Positions 1 through 7,507 of a stretch of DNA of 51,514 nt are shown here, piece after piece. The stretch is from contig JBGTLA010000164.1 in NCBI GenBank assembly GCA_041744375.1, positions 1 to 51,514 of the forward strand. Direction: 5' to 3'. The DNA comes from JBGTLA01 sp041744375 (lineage in GTDB: Bacteria; Actinomycetota; Acidimicrobiia; Spongiisociales; ZC4RG35). The notes beneath the pieces were generated by a model, which searched no databases, was not told the DNA's origin, and saw only the letters and a list, made by a program, of their open reading frames with translations. Every line of letters starts with the position of its first letter. Positions within the stretch are counted from its first letter, which is position 1. A program made the position numbers and the translations under genes.

Positions 1-142
1 GGCCAAACCCCAACCCCGCCCCGTCGGCGACCCACACGTCACAACCATCGGCTCCTCTCCACGGCGCCGCCGCCACCATCGCCTCCACCACCCCCCGCTC
101 CACCCCCAACCCCCACGACACCACCCCACACAACCCACTCAT
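1..142 (-). CDS. Asparagine-synthase-like protein (lasso-cyclase type), N-terminal fragment
   Basis: The gene runs off the left edge of the window, and only the first 47 codons are visible. They read MSGLCGVVSW followed by an amidotransferase-like helix and the segment PWRGADG, the counterpart of the HRGPDG motif of glutamine-dependent asparagine synthases. The usual catalytic Cys2 is Ser here (MSG for MCG), so glutamine hydrolysis may be lost. In lasso peptide pathways an enzyme of this family activates an Asp/Glu side chain as an AMP ester and closes the macrolactam ring. That role fits the neighbouring HPr-kinase-like and B2-protease genes, but the AMP-ligase half cannot be seen. An ordinary asparagine synthase is the alternative. 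The gene is divergent from the kinase with about 30 bp between starts. Confidence 0.6.
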   Translation of the reverse strand, partial: MSGLCGVVSWGLGVERGVVEAMVAAAPWRGADGCDVWVADGAGLGFG

Positions 143-158
143 CGAGAACACTGATCGT

Positions 159-164
159 TAGGGT
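159..164 (+). promoter_or_regulatory. Candidate -10 box of the HPr-kinase-like gene
   Basis: The hexamer TAGGGT lies 7 nt upstream of ATG 172. This fits a transcript starting at or beside the A of the start codon (leaderless). No clear Shine-Dalgarno precedes the start. Confidence 0.35.
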
Positions 165-171
165 GCGGCGG

Positions 172-1113
172 ATGCAGGTGGTCGACGAGCCGACACGCAC
201 ATTTCAGGTATATGGGCTCACCCTGGCGAGCCCTTTCGACCTCTCGCCGTTTCTGCCCGTGGCAGAAGGAAGTACCTCGACCGATGTCAGCTTCGCCTGT
301 TCGACCGACCCGCCTGCCGACCTGAGACTGGGGCCGGGACGACTGGTTTTTGATCGTGACACGATCACGATAAGCCGCCACGACAGCTGGGACGTGGTTT
401 CCTTCGGCGAGAGCACGACTCACTACATCGGTGGCGATGCAATCACCTGTCACCTGCGTCAACCCGATCATGCCTTCCTCGTGCCCATCCAGTTGCTCGG
501 CATGGTGCTGGCAGTGTGGCTCGAGGCTCACGGTCGGCTCGTTCTGCACGCCTCGGGCGTCGACATCGGAGGTGATGGCGTAGCGTTCCTGGCCGGCCCG
601 GAGGCTGGTAAGACCTCTCTCGCCGCCGCCTTTACGGGCATGGGCGACGCCTTGGTCACTGAGGACTTGGCGGCCGTGTCGACCGATGCCGGTTTCGCCC
701 TCGCTTCGGGGTATCCCATGGTGCGGATGTGGCCGGAGACAGTTCGACATTTCACGGGTGAGACCGAGGGCTTCGACATCTATCACCCGGCGTTCGACAA
801 GGTGTGGGTTCCGGTCGGCCGATTGGGGAGGTTTGCCGACGGGTCGGTGCCGTTGCGGCGCATCTATGTTCCGAGACGCGTGGGCGAGGGTGGCATCTCG
901 GTCGGCGAGGTCGCCTACCTCGACGCCGTCAAGGCCATCTTGTCGGGGTCTTTCCTCGCCGACATGATCGAACCGGCCAGCGACGTGGCTCGGCGGTTCC
1001 AGCGAGTCGGCGATCTGGTGAGTGGGGTGCCCGTCCGGACGTTGACTTTCCCGCCGGGGCTGGAACGACTCTCCGACGTACGCGCCGCAGTACTCGACGA
1101 CCTCTCTGATTGA
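172..1113 (+). CDS. HPr-kinase/serine-kinase-like protein of a lasso-peptide-type locus
   Basis: About 313 residues starting at ATG 172 (a GTG at 163 is in frame). A central segment reads LHASGV, then an AFLAGPEAGKTS Walker A loop (residues ~142-149), and an acidic LVTEDLAAV strand downstream. This order is typical of the HprK-related kinase family seen beside RiPP/lasso genes and not of true HPr kinases, which have a different N-terminal domain. Kinases of this family are proposed to phosphorylate peptide or protein substrates; the substrate here is unknown. It is divergent from the asparagine-synthase-like gene and convergent, with a 5-bp gap, with the B2 protease gene. Function is inferred from P-loop context only. 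Confidence 0.65.
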   Translation: MQVVDEPTRTFQVYGLTLASPFDLSPFLPVAEGSTSTDVSFACSTDPPADLRLGPGRLVFDRDTITISRHDSWDVVSFGESTTHYIGGDAITCHLRQPDHAFLVPIQLLGMVLAVWLEAHGRLVLHASGVDIGGDGVAFLAGPEAGKTSLAAAFTGMGDALVTEDLAAVSTDAGFALASGYPMVRMWPETVRHFTGETEGFDIYHPAFDKVWVPVGRLGRFADGSVPLRRIYVPRRVGEGGISVGEVAYLDAVKAILSGSFLADMIEPASDVARRFQRVGDLVSGVPVRTLTFPPGLERLSDVRAAVLDDLSD

Positions 1114-1118
1114 GGGTG

Positions 1119-1577
1119 TCACACGAGCCGACCGCGGAGGGAGCCGATGGGCTGATCGAAGGGGATGAACTCTGTGGCGATGTCGGGTCGATCGTTGAGA
1201 GGTGAGCCGTCACGCTCCACCCAAGCATGAAAGGCGGGGGTCGAGTCCTTTCCCGGTGGCCGGACCCCGAAGAGGATCTCAGAAGCGAGGCCCTCGCGTC
1301 CCAGCAGCCACCACAGGGTGAGTGATCGCTCCAGGCAGTTACCGCGGTAGGGGTGTCGGTCGACGACGACCGCAACCAGATCACACACATGATCGGCTCG
1401 GGTGGGTCGGGTCGACGCAGGCGGGAAGTGGGTGGAAAGGCGGGCTTGAATCGAAGCGAGTCGGAATAGCCGCAACGCAAGAGCGATCAGAGGGAGCCCC
1501 ACGGCCGCCCGGGCGACTACGGCCCGATCTTCCCAGGAGAGCCGACGCAGGATTGTGAGGCGAGATCGCAGAGACAT
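1119..1577 (-). CDS. Lasso peptide B2-type transglutaminase-like protease
   Basis: 152 residues, the normal size for the lasso peptide biosynthesis B2 family (Transglut_core3). The catalytic Cys sits in RGNCLERSL (Cys81), followed by the alternating aliphatic LTLWWLLGREG helix, an ILFGVR strand and the His of FHAWVERDG (His117). The family removes the leader from a precursor peptide, usually with a PqqD-like recognition partner. No PqqD-like gene and no precursor peptide were found within this window; they may lie beyond the left edge with the cyclase, or this may be an orphan protein-processing pair with the kinase. The start is ATG 1577. No strong ribosome site or -10 box is evident upstream, so the start is not certain. 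Confidence 0.7.
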   Translation of the reverse strand: MSLRSRLTILRRLSWEDRAVVARAAVGLPLIALALRLFRLASIQARLSTHFPPASTRPTRADHVCDLVAVVVDRHPYRGNCLERSLTLWWLLGREGLASEILFGVRPPGKDSTPAFHAWVERDGSPLNDRPDIATEFIPFDQPIGSLRGRLV

Positions 1578-1634
1578 GGGGTCCGTTGGGAGGGTCGGGT
1601 GGCCGAGTCTGTCTGGATAGGACAGGTCGGATGG

Positions 1635-1640
1635 TAGGTT
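1635..1640 (+). promoter_or_regulatory. -10 box of lipB-lipA
   Basis: TAGGTT is separated from ATG 1647 by exactly 6 nt, with no Shine-Dalgarno in between. This is consistent with a leaderless mRNA. Confidence 0.5.
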
Positions 1641-1646
1641 CGCGCT

Positions 1647-3377
1647 ATGACGCCTCCATCATCGGCGGACGCCCGCCCCTTGTTGAGGACTCGCTGGATG
1701 GGGAGGCTTCCCTACGCCGAAGCGTGGGACTTGCAGCGAGGTTTTCACGACGGTCGGGTGCGAGGCCGAACCCATGACGACTACCTGCTATTGGTGGAGC
1801 ACCCGCCCGCCTTCACCATCGGCCGCAACGGCAACGGAGCCAACCTGTTGGCCGATCGCCAGACCGTTATCGGTGCGGGTGCCGAGGTGTTCGAGGTGGA
1901 CCGCGGCGGTGATGTCACCTTCCATGGCCCGGGCCAACTCGTGGGATATCCCATCATCCGCCTGGAAGACACCAAGCGCATCGTTCCCTATGTGCGATCT
2001 CTGGAGCAGGTGTTGATCGGGGTTCTTTCGGACTTCGGGGTGGAGGGATGGTCCGAAGATGGGCTCACCGGGGTGTGGACGGAACGGGGGAAAGTAGCGG
2101 CGATCGGAGTGCGGGTGTCTCGCCAGGTGACCATGCACGGGTTCGCCCTCAACCTCGACCCGGACATGTCCTACTTCCACATGATGAACCCGTGCGGTAT
2201 CTCCGACCGGCCCGTAACGTCGTTGTCCCAGCTCCTGGGTCGGCGCGTGACCCTGGAGGAGGCGGTCGATTCGATCATCCCGGCCTTCGCCACCGAGCTC
2301 GGATACGACGAAGTCGAGTCACAGAATGCGGCTTTCACCCCCCGCCAGGCCCGCCGCCCGGCCGAGCACGAAGTCGACCGTCTCTTGGCGGCCGGCACCT
2401 TCACACCCGAGGAGCGCCAGGCCGAGCCGGTGCTCATCGGCGGGAGACTCCCCGGCGAACCGGCCCGGCCGGAATGGATGCGGGTCCGGGCGCGGATGGA
2501 CGGCGACTACCTGGAGCTCAAGAAGCTCATGCGCGGGCTCTCTCTCAACACGGTGTGCGAGGAGGCCAACTGCCCCAACATCTACGAGTGCTGGGGTATG
2601 GGGACCGCCACCCTCATGATTCTCGGCGACACCTGCACCCGGGCTTGCTCGTTCTGCAACGTCAACACCGGCAAGCCGACGGAGTTCGATGTCCTCGAGC
2701 CGTTCCGGGCCGCCGAGGCGATCGCCACGATGGGTTTGTCCCACGCCGTCATAACCAGCGTCAATCGTGACGATCTCGCCGACGGAGGTGCCGGCATCTT
2801 CGCCCACACCATCACCGAGACCCGGCGTCGCTCACCCGGAACGGACATCGAGGTCCTCATCCCCGACTTCAAGGGCGACCAGGAAGCCCTCAAGACATTG
2901 ATGGAGGCCCGCCCCGACGTCCTCAACCACAACACCGAGACCGTGATCCGCCTCCAGCGGGACATCCGCACGGGGGCCAACTACGGCCGCTCGCTGGCAC
3001 TGCTGTGGCGGGCGAGACAGCTCAACCCCGACGGCCTCACCAAGTCGGGCCTCATCGTGGGAATGGGAGAGACGGAAGGAGAGGTGCTCGGCGCCCTGGC
3101 CGACCTGCGCACCGTGGGCGTCGACATCGTCACCATCGGCCAGTACCTGCGACCGACGGCCCGGCACCGCCCCATCCACCGCTACGTCCACCCCGACGAG
3201 TTCGCTCGTTACCGGTCCCACGGCGAATCCATCGGCATTCCCCACGTCGAGTCGGGCCCTCTCGTCCGCTCCAGCTACCACGCCCAAGACAGCGTTTTTA
3301 TGACCGAATCGGGGCGGAAACCGCACCGGCTTGTCCCGGAAAACGCCGTATCAGGTTCGGAACAAGGCGATCGCTAG
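1647..3377 (+). CDS. lipB-lipA: Fused octanoyltransferase-lipoyl synthase (LipB-LipA)
   Basis: A 576-residue single polypeptide carrying both steps of de novo lipoate attachment. Residues ~10-225 are LipB: RGGDVTFHGPGQLVGYP (His93), the catalytic-type Lys149 in ERGKVAAIG, and Cys183 in NPCGISDRPVTS. After a ~40-residue linker, residues ~275-552 are lipoyl synthase: the auxiliary cluster motif CX4CX5C (Cys304, 309, 315), the radical-SAM motif CX3CX2C (Cys330, 334, 337) and the C-terminal RSSY (541-544), whose Ser ligates the auxiliary cluster. LipB moves octanoyl from acyl carrier protein to E2/GcvH, and LipA then inserts two sulfurs. Both halves look intact and the join has no internal stop. 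They are separate genes in most bacteria, so this is a real fusion or an in-frame join worth confirming. Confidence 0.95.
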   Translation: MTPPSSADARPLLRTRWMGRLPYAEAWDLQRGFHDGRVRGRTHDDYLLLVEHPPAFTIGRNGNGANLLADRQTVIGAGAEVFEVDRGGDVTFHGPGQLVGYPIIRLEDTKRIVPYVRSLEQVLIGVLSDFGVEGWSEDGLTGVWTERGKVAAIGVRVSRQVTMHGFALNLDPDMSYFHMMNPCGISDRPVTSLSQLLGRRVTLEEAVDSIIPAFATELGYDEVESQNAAFTPRQARRPAEHEVDRLLAAGTFTPEERQAEPVLIGGRLPGEPARPEWMRVRARMDGDYLELKKLMRGLSLNTVCEEANCPNIYECWGMGTATLMILGDTCTRACSFCNVNTGKPTEFDVLEPFRAAEAIATMGLSHAVITSVNRDDLADGGAGIFAHTITETRRRSPGTDIEVLIPDFKGDQEALKTLMEARPDVLNHNTETVIRLQRDIRTGANYGRSLALLWRARQLNPDGLTKSGLIVGMGETEGEVLGALADLRTVGVDIVTIGQYLRPTARHRPIHRYVHPDEFARYRSHGESIGIPHVESGPLVRSSYHAQDSVFMTESGRKPHRLVPENAVSGSEQGDR

Positions 3378-3449
3378 CCACACCCCCCCGGCTAAGAGAA
3401 TGACCATCGCCACGATCGCCGAGAGGATGAGCAGCCAACGGGTCGACAT
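3351..3449 (-). CDS. Possible 32-residue single-span membrane peptide
   Basis: A 33-codon frame, ATG 3449 to TGA 3351, reads MSTRWLLILSAIVAMVILLA and then a hydrophobic stretch ending FRT: a short charged N-terminus, one membrane helix and a basic tail. It overlaps the last 27 bp of lipB-lipA on the opposite strand. The core is loosely reminiscent of MetS-type small transporter subunits, but no sodium symporter is adjacent. There is no convincing ribosome site. Supported only by composition. Confidence 0.35.
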   Translation of the reverse strand: MSTRWLLILSAIVAMVILLAGGVWLAIALFRT

Positions 3450-3482
3450 CGGACGTCACGGTAACGCCGAGAGGTTTCGGGC

Positions 3483-4574
3483 ATGACATCGCACCAATTC
3501 GACTTCGCCGGCCGGATCGAGCGCGCCCGCGCACGATTGGGGGCTCAGGGTCTCGACGGGCTTCTCCTGTCATTGGGATCCGATCTGCCGTATCTGACGG
3601 GTTATGAGGCCATGCCGCTGGAACGGCTGACGATGTACGTGCTCACGCTTGACGAGTCGGTGCTGTTGGTACCCGCACTGGAAGCGGCCCGGGTCGGTCC
3701 CGGGCCGTTTGACTTGCAGGCATGGCAGGAGACGGACGACCCGATAGGCATCGTATCGTCGATTGTGACCGGAGCCGGGCGTTTGGGTATCGGCGATCAG
3801 ACGTGGGCCTCGTTCCTACTTCGGCTCCAAGACCGACTGGCCAATACCGCCTTCGTCTCGGCGACACCGACCATGTCCGAGCTGAGGGTGGTGAAGGAGC
3901 CAGCCGAGATCGACCTGCTCCGTCGGGCTGCCCACGCCACCGACAGAGTGGCGGCCCGGCTGGCCGACACAGCCATGGCCGGGATGACCGAGCGGCAATT
4001 GTCCCACATGGTGGCTCGATGGACCGTAGAGGAGGGCCACGACGTCGACACCTTCAAGATCGTGGCTTCCGGTCCCAACGGGGCCTCACCCCACCACGAG
4101 CCCACCGACCGCCCCATCGAGGTGGGCGACATGGTGGTGATCGACTTCGGGGGGAAGGTCGGTGGCTACTGCTCGGACATGACCCGCATGTTCGTCGCCG
4201 GCAAACCGACGGACCGCCACACCGAAGTGCACGAGGTAGCGCGAACCGCTCAGGCGGCGGCAGTTGAGGCAGTCCGCCCGGGTGTGCCGCTGAGCGACAT
4301 CGACGGCGCCGCCCGCAGTGTCATCGACGACGCCGGTTATGGCGATCACTTCATCCATCGGACCGGTCACGGCATCGGCCTCGATGTCCATGAAGAGCCT
4401 TACGTGATCGAGACCAATCCCCAGCCGGCCGAGACGGGGATGACGTTCTCGATCGAGCCGGGCATCTACCTGCCCGGTGAGTTCGGTGTTCGCATCGAGG
4501 ACATCGTCGTGGTCACCGAAGACGGGGTCGAGCGATTGAACCAGGCCGACCGTTCATTGGTCGTGGTGGGCTGA
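3483..4574 (+). CDS. M24-family Xaa-Pro aminopeptidase (PepP/PepQ-like)
   Basis: 363 residues, the usual size for single-subunit bacterial X-Pro peptidases. An N-terminal creatinase-type domain (~1-140) precedes the pita-bread catalytic domain. All five metal ligands are present: Asp221 (VVIDFGG), Asp232 (YCSDMTR), His296 (HRTGHGIGLDVHE), Glu325 (FSIEPGIY) and Glu339 (RIEDIV). It should be a cytosolic dinuclear metallopeptidase removing the residue before proline. It starts at ATG 3483 about 100 bp after lipB-lipA on the same strand. The stop codon lies inside the first copy of the 61-bp repeat that follows. Whether it prefers dipeptides or longer peptides cannot be read from the sequence. 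Confidence 0.9.
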   Translation: MTSHQFDFAGRIERARARLGAQGLDGLLLSLGSDLPYLTGYEAMPLERLTMYVLTLDESVLLVPALEAARVGPGPFDLQAWQETDDPIGIVSSIVTGAGRLGIGDQTWASFLLRLQDRLANTAFVSATPTMSELRVVKEPAEIDLLRRAAHATDRVAARLADTAMAGMTERQLSHMVARWTVEEGHDVDTFKIVASGPNGASPHHEPTDRPIEVGDMVVIDFGGKVGGYCSDMTRMFVAGKPTDRHTEVHEVARTAQAAAVEAVRPGVPLSDIDGAARSVIDDAGYGDHFIHRTGHGIGLDVHEEPYVIETNPQPAETGMTFSIEPGIYLPGEFGVRIEDIVVVTEDGVERLNQADRSLVVVG

Positions 4575-4692
4575 TCGGCTTTGGGCGGTGAGCGTCGCTG
4601 GGCGCTGGCTGCAACCCCGGGTTGCTCCGGGCTGATCGGCTTCGGGCGGTGAGCGTCGCTGGGCGGTGGCTGCAACCCCGGGTTGCTCCGGG
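4571..4692. repeat. Two tandem copies of a 61-bp unit with internal hairpin
   Basis: Units at 4571-4631 and 4632-4692 differ at only two positions. Each contains the perfect inverted repeat GCAACCC-C-GGGTTGC near its 3' part. The repeat fills the gap between two convergent genes (M24 peptidase and SLH protein), so the hairpins may end transcription from both sides, although there is no T-tract. A diverged relative lies at about 17923-17979. Confidence 0.85.
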
Positions 4693-4711
4693 CGGCGCCG
4701 GTCGGGAGCGG

Positions 4712-5710
4712 TCAGGGGACCGTGATGACGTAAGTGACGGTTTGGGTGACGTCACCCGCCCAGCGCCAGGTGGCTCTCAAGGTATGGGTGCCGCGGGTGA
4801 GCGCCGGGGGGCGAGTTTTCCACAGCCTGGTGGCCGGAGACCGTTCGGCATCCAGCCCCAAGGCGTCGGCTGGGATCTCCTGGCCGTTCCAGGTGAAGGC
4901 GACGCTCGTGCTCGGGGCCGTGAAGGTGGCTTCCTCCCCCGGGAGATAAGGCGTCACCTGGTACCACCCTTCCACCACCTCGAGTCGCACGCCGGGCGGC
5001 AAGGAGACTCGGCCGGTGCAGGCACCGCTGTCCTTGGTGCACGACAAACCCGAGCGCATCGACAGGTGGTTGAGTTGCGGTGAGAGACCGAACGCCCTCA
5101 CCAGGAAGCTGGCCATCTGGGCACGGGTCACGGTCTCTCGGGGGCAGAACGAGGTGTTGGAGGGAGGGTTGCATCCGCGGGTGATGTCGGCTTGGGCGAG
5201 GGCGTCGATGTCAACGGCGTGGATGGAGCCGTCGGTATCGTCGAAGTACGTCCGCTCGGTCGCCGGCAGGTCGAGAGCTCGCACCAGGAGACTCGCCATC
5301 TGTTGGCGGGTCACCGGGAGAAGCGGGCAGTAGGAGGTGTTGGCGGGGGGGTTGCATCCGAGGGTGATGCCGGCCTCGGCGAGGTCGTCGATGTCGTGGG
5401 CGTGGATCGACCCGGCGGTGTCTTCGAAGAAGGATGTGGGCGACCGGGGCAACCCCAGAGCCCGCACCAGGAAGCTCGCCATCTCCTGGCGGGTCACCGC
5501 CCGGTCGGGGCAGAACCGGTCGTCGGCGGGCGGGTTGCAGCCGCGGGTGATGCCGGAGGCGGCCAGGCCATTGATGTCAGGCTCGTGGATCGAGCCGTTG
5601 TCGTCGACGAAGACGCCCTGGCCGTTGGGTGCGGCTCCGATGGCGGTGGCGGTCCAAACCCCCGCCACCAGCACACTGGCGGCGACTGCTGCGACGAGAG
5701 CATGGCCCAT
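4712..5710 (-). CDS. Secreted protein with three SLH domains
   Basis: 332 residues with an N-terminal signal sequence (MGHALVAAVAASVLVAGVWT) and three consecutive S-layer homology repeats in roughly residues 30-210. Each has the pattern GSIH..DI..LA..GIT.GCNPP....(F/Y)CP...VTR.(E/Q)MAS(F/L)LVRA. The paired Cys of each repeat, GCNPP...CP, probably forms a disulfide. The remaining ~120 residues look like one beta-sandwich domain ending in TQTVTYVITV. SLH domains bind pyruvylated wall polysaccharide, so the protein is likely displayed on the cell surface. It is the last gene of the operon that begins at 9344: its ATG overlaps the previous stop (TGATG). The disulfide-rich repeats make it a plausible client of the thiol-redox genes upstream. 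Confidence 0.85.
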   Translation of the reverse strand: MGHALVAAVAASVLVAGVWTATAIGAAPNGQGVFVDDNGSIHEPDINGLAASGITRGCNPPADDRFCPDRAVTRQEMASFLVRALGLPRSPTSFFEDTAGSIHAHDIDDLAEAGITLGCNPPANTSYCPLLPVTRQQMASLLVRALDLPATERTYFDDTDGSIHAVDIDALAQADITRGCNPPSNTSFCPRETVTRAQMASFLVRAFGLSPQLNHLSMRSGLSCTKDSGACTGRVSLPPGVRLEVVEGWYQVTPYLPGEEATFTAPSTSVAFTWNGQEIPADALGLDAERSPATRLWKTRPPALTRGTHTLRATWRWAGDVTQTVTYVITVP

Positions 5711-6168
5711 CAGCCCAGTTCCATCGATGCCAGCACGGCGTTGACCTCAGGCACCACGTCGGCACGGTCGAGATGGCTCGCGACCACCACATACAGACAG
5801 AAGGCGCGGGCGCCGACATGGAAGAAGCGCTGCAGACCCGACTGGCCGGGGACTCCATGTTGCAGCGCGTCCCGATGAAAGTCCGAAGCTGCGAGACGGG
5901 GAACGCCGGTGTGGGAGAAGAGAGCGGCATCGGCTGAGGTGGGGTCGTGTTCGAACAAGACTACGAACACGTCGCCGACGCGCATCGACTCGACCACATC
6001 GGCCCCGAAGTCGGCGCGTTCGGGCGGAAGAGGGAAGTTGGCGAGATGAGCGACTGCCGGCCACTCGCCAACCGCCGAGGCTTCAACCCCGACACCAGCA
6101 CCACGCCGTATCGCGCCCTCCCAGCCCGGGGGCAGGTCGACATCGACACCGTGTCCACTCAAGCGCAT
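5710..6168 (-). CDS. Uncharacterised 152-residue protein of the MauE/MauD-like operon
   Basis: I do not recognise this family. The start chosen is ATG 6168, which overlaps the upstream stop (TGATG); a longer in-frame reading back to 6243 would overlap the previous gene and looks non-native. The protein opens with MRLSGHGVDVDLPPGWEGAI, a pattern common at the start of small surface or lipoprotein-type domains in which a 'DLPPGWE' strand begins the fold. It has no signal peptide or membrane helix that I can see. The C-terminal half, around FHVGARAFCLYVVVAS, is a mixed beta/alpha segment with one Cys. It is translationally coupled to both neighbours, so it probably acts with the membrane protein and the SLH protein. 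Confidence 0.6.
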   Translation of the reverse strand: MRLSGHGVDVDLPPGWEGAIRRGAGVGVEASAVGEWPAVAHLANFPLPPERADFGADVVESMRVGDVFVVLFEHDPTSADAALFSHTGVPRLAASDFHRDALQHGVPGQSGLQRFFHVGARAFCLYVVVASHLDRADVVPEVNAVLASMELG

Positions 6169-6740
6169 CAGGCCACCACCAGGCCGATCGCGCCCATCAG
6201 CACCAGGATCGACGCCACCAGGCGCGCCACCGGCGATGACCATGCTGCCATGCGCCGATTAAACGCCGTCAGCCGACTGGGTCGGTCGATCCAACCTGCT
6301 GCCACCGGTGGCACCGTCCTCCCGATTCCGAAGGCCAGGCCGATGAGTCCCCCCGCCAGGGAAGAACCGGACAGGGCCGCGACGAGAATCGTGGCCCACA
6401 CGCCCCAAGTGACCACAAAGGTGGCCACGCCGAGTCCCAGTTGGGCACCGAAGCCCACTCCGTAGACCCAGCCCCGGTAGCGGCCGATCCAGTCCTCGTT
6501 GACCTGACGCCGTGGTCCCGGCGGTCGGATTCGGGCGAGGTCGGCAACCCCTGCGACCACCACCACGGCCATCATCGCCCACCACCGCCACGCCCCGTCA
6601 CTGAGATGCGAACCGACCCAACCGAGAACCGCACCCGCCGTAGCGGCGGAAGCGACGGCTCCGACGGCGAACGAGGCGGCGGTGCCGCCCCAGCGGTTTT
6701 GGCGGGCCCGCTCACCGAGCGGGTGGATGCTCGACAGCAT
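6168..6740 (-). CDS. Polytopic membrane protein, possibly CcdA/MauF-like
   Basis: 190 residues with about five hydrophobic segments and the loop GLAFGIGRTVPPVAAGW. Glycine-proline loops of that kind occur in the DsbD/CcdA/MauF superfamily that moves electrons across the membrane, but the paired cysteines expected of a CcdA are absent, so the relationship is only suggestive. The start ATG 6740 has a good ribosome site (GAGGAGAG) placed just after the stop of a 20-codon mini-ORF. Its stop overlaps the next ATG as TGATG. Position next to MauE- and MauD-like genes supports a role in the same envelope redox module; this is an inference from context. Confidence 0.6.
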   Translation of the reverse strand: MLSSIHPLGERARQNRWGGTAASFAVGAVASAATAGAVLGWVGSHLSDGAWRWWAMMAVVVVAGVADLARIRPPGPRRQVNEDWIGRYRGWVYGVGFGAQLGLGVATFVVTWGVWATILVAALSGSSLAGGLIGLAFGIGRTVPPVAAGWIDRPSRLTAFNRRMAAWSSPVARLVASILVLMGAIGLVVA

Positions 6741-6749
6741 CGACTCTCC

Positions 6750-6812
6750 TCATGGCGACCAGTGCGAACGCAGAGCGGCGAGCAGGGCCACCAGGGCACC
6801 GAAGGCGATCAC
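6750..6812 (-). CDS. 20-codon hydrophobic mini-ORF inside the redox operon
   Basis: GTG 6812 overlaps the stop of the MauD-like gene as GTGA and is preceded by GAGGAG. The frame reads MIAFGALVALLAALRSHWSP and stops 10 bp before the next ATG. It may be a tiny membrane peptide or merely a translational coupler that carries ribosomes across the gap. No homology is known to me. Confidence 0.35.
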   Translation of the reverse strand: MIAFGALVALLAALRSHWSP

Positions 6813-7507
6813 GTCTCCTCCGGGTCATGGGGGTTGCGGTACAGCGACGGGTCTCCCGGTTCCAGGCCGGCAGCAGCAAGCCGTTGGCCGGTTCGTTCCG
6901 CTCGCCGACTTTTCGACGCCTCGGTCAAGCCGGCATCAGCCATGGCCTGTTCCATCAGAGCGCGTACGTGGTCCCATGATCCAGCCGCTCCCTCGCCGAT
7001 GAGGGCTCCCGACGACGCCTCCACCAAGACGAAGTAGGGCGACACCGGCACACCGAAGCCGTCCCAGGCCTCAGACGACATGACCGTCGTCACCCCTGGG
7101 GGCGCCACCGAGGCGAGGGCGGTGGGGCTCTCTTCATGGGCCCCTTTGGTCACGGCCACCGGGCGGACACGGTGTCCGGTCAGCTCGATGCCTTCGGCCA
7201 AGGCTTCCCAGAAGGGCCGGCAGGTGGAACAGCCGGTGGACAAGAAAGCCAAGAGGACGAGCCCGCGGCTGGAGCGCAGCGCCACGGTGACCGTGTCGCC
7301 GCTGGGATCGACTCCAGCGACCGAGTCGGGAATGGATTGGCGCCGCCGCGGGCTGATGTGGAGCCCGGTGTCGTGGGCGTCTCCGGAGCCGCCTCCGTCG
7401 AGGGCATGGAGCCTTCGGAGGATGTCGGCGTGGGATCGGAGCAAGCCGGCCACGAGTACCACGAGGAGGACGATCACCACCCCCTGGAGGATCACCAACG
7501 CCGTCAC
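6809..7507 (-). CDS. MauD-like membrane-anchored thioredoxin-fold protein
   Basis: 232 residues. The start is GTG 7507, overlapping the previous stop as GTGA; longer in-frame readings run inside the upstream gene and were discarded. An N-terminal anchor (ILQGVVIVLLVVLVAGLL) is followed by a thioredoxin/AhpC-type domain with the redox motif CSTC in LLAFLSTGCSTCRPFWEAL. A cis-proline candidate lies in GVPVSPYFVLVE. Order and features match MauD, which with MauE is required for disulfide formation in the methylamine dehydrogenase light chain. Here it is adjacent to a cysteine-rich light-chain-like protein, so it most likely oxidises or isomerises that protein outside the membrane. A generic TlpA-like reductase is the alternative. 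Confidence 0.8.
   Translation of the reverse strand: MTALVILQGVVIVLLVVLVAGLLRSHADILRRLHALDGGGSGDAHDTGLHISPRRRQSIPDSVAGVDPSGDTVTVALRSSRGLVLLAFLSTGCSTCRPFWEALAEGIELTGHRVRPVAVTKGAHEESPTALASVAPPGVTTVMSSEAWDGFGVPVSPYFVLVEASSGALIGEGAAGSWDHVRALMEQAMADAGLTEASKSRRAERTGQRLAAAGLEPGDPSLYRNPHDPEET

Noticed and set aside
139..1122. 327-codon minus-strand frame over the HPr-kinase-like gene
   Set aside because: Shadow of the kinase, which has a P-loop and family motifs.
1578..1646. Lasso precursor peptide upstream of the B2 gene
   Set aside because: No start codon followed by a leader with a core of suitable length in this 69-bp gap on either strand.
5710..6243. Longer start for the 152-residue operon protein
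   Set aside because: The extra 25 codons overlap the preceding gene in another phase, whereas ATG 6168 gives a standard TGATG junction.
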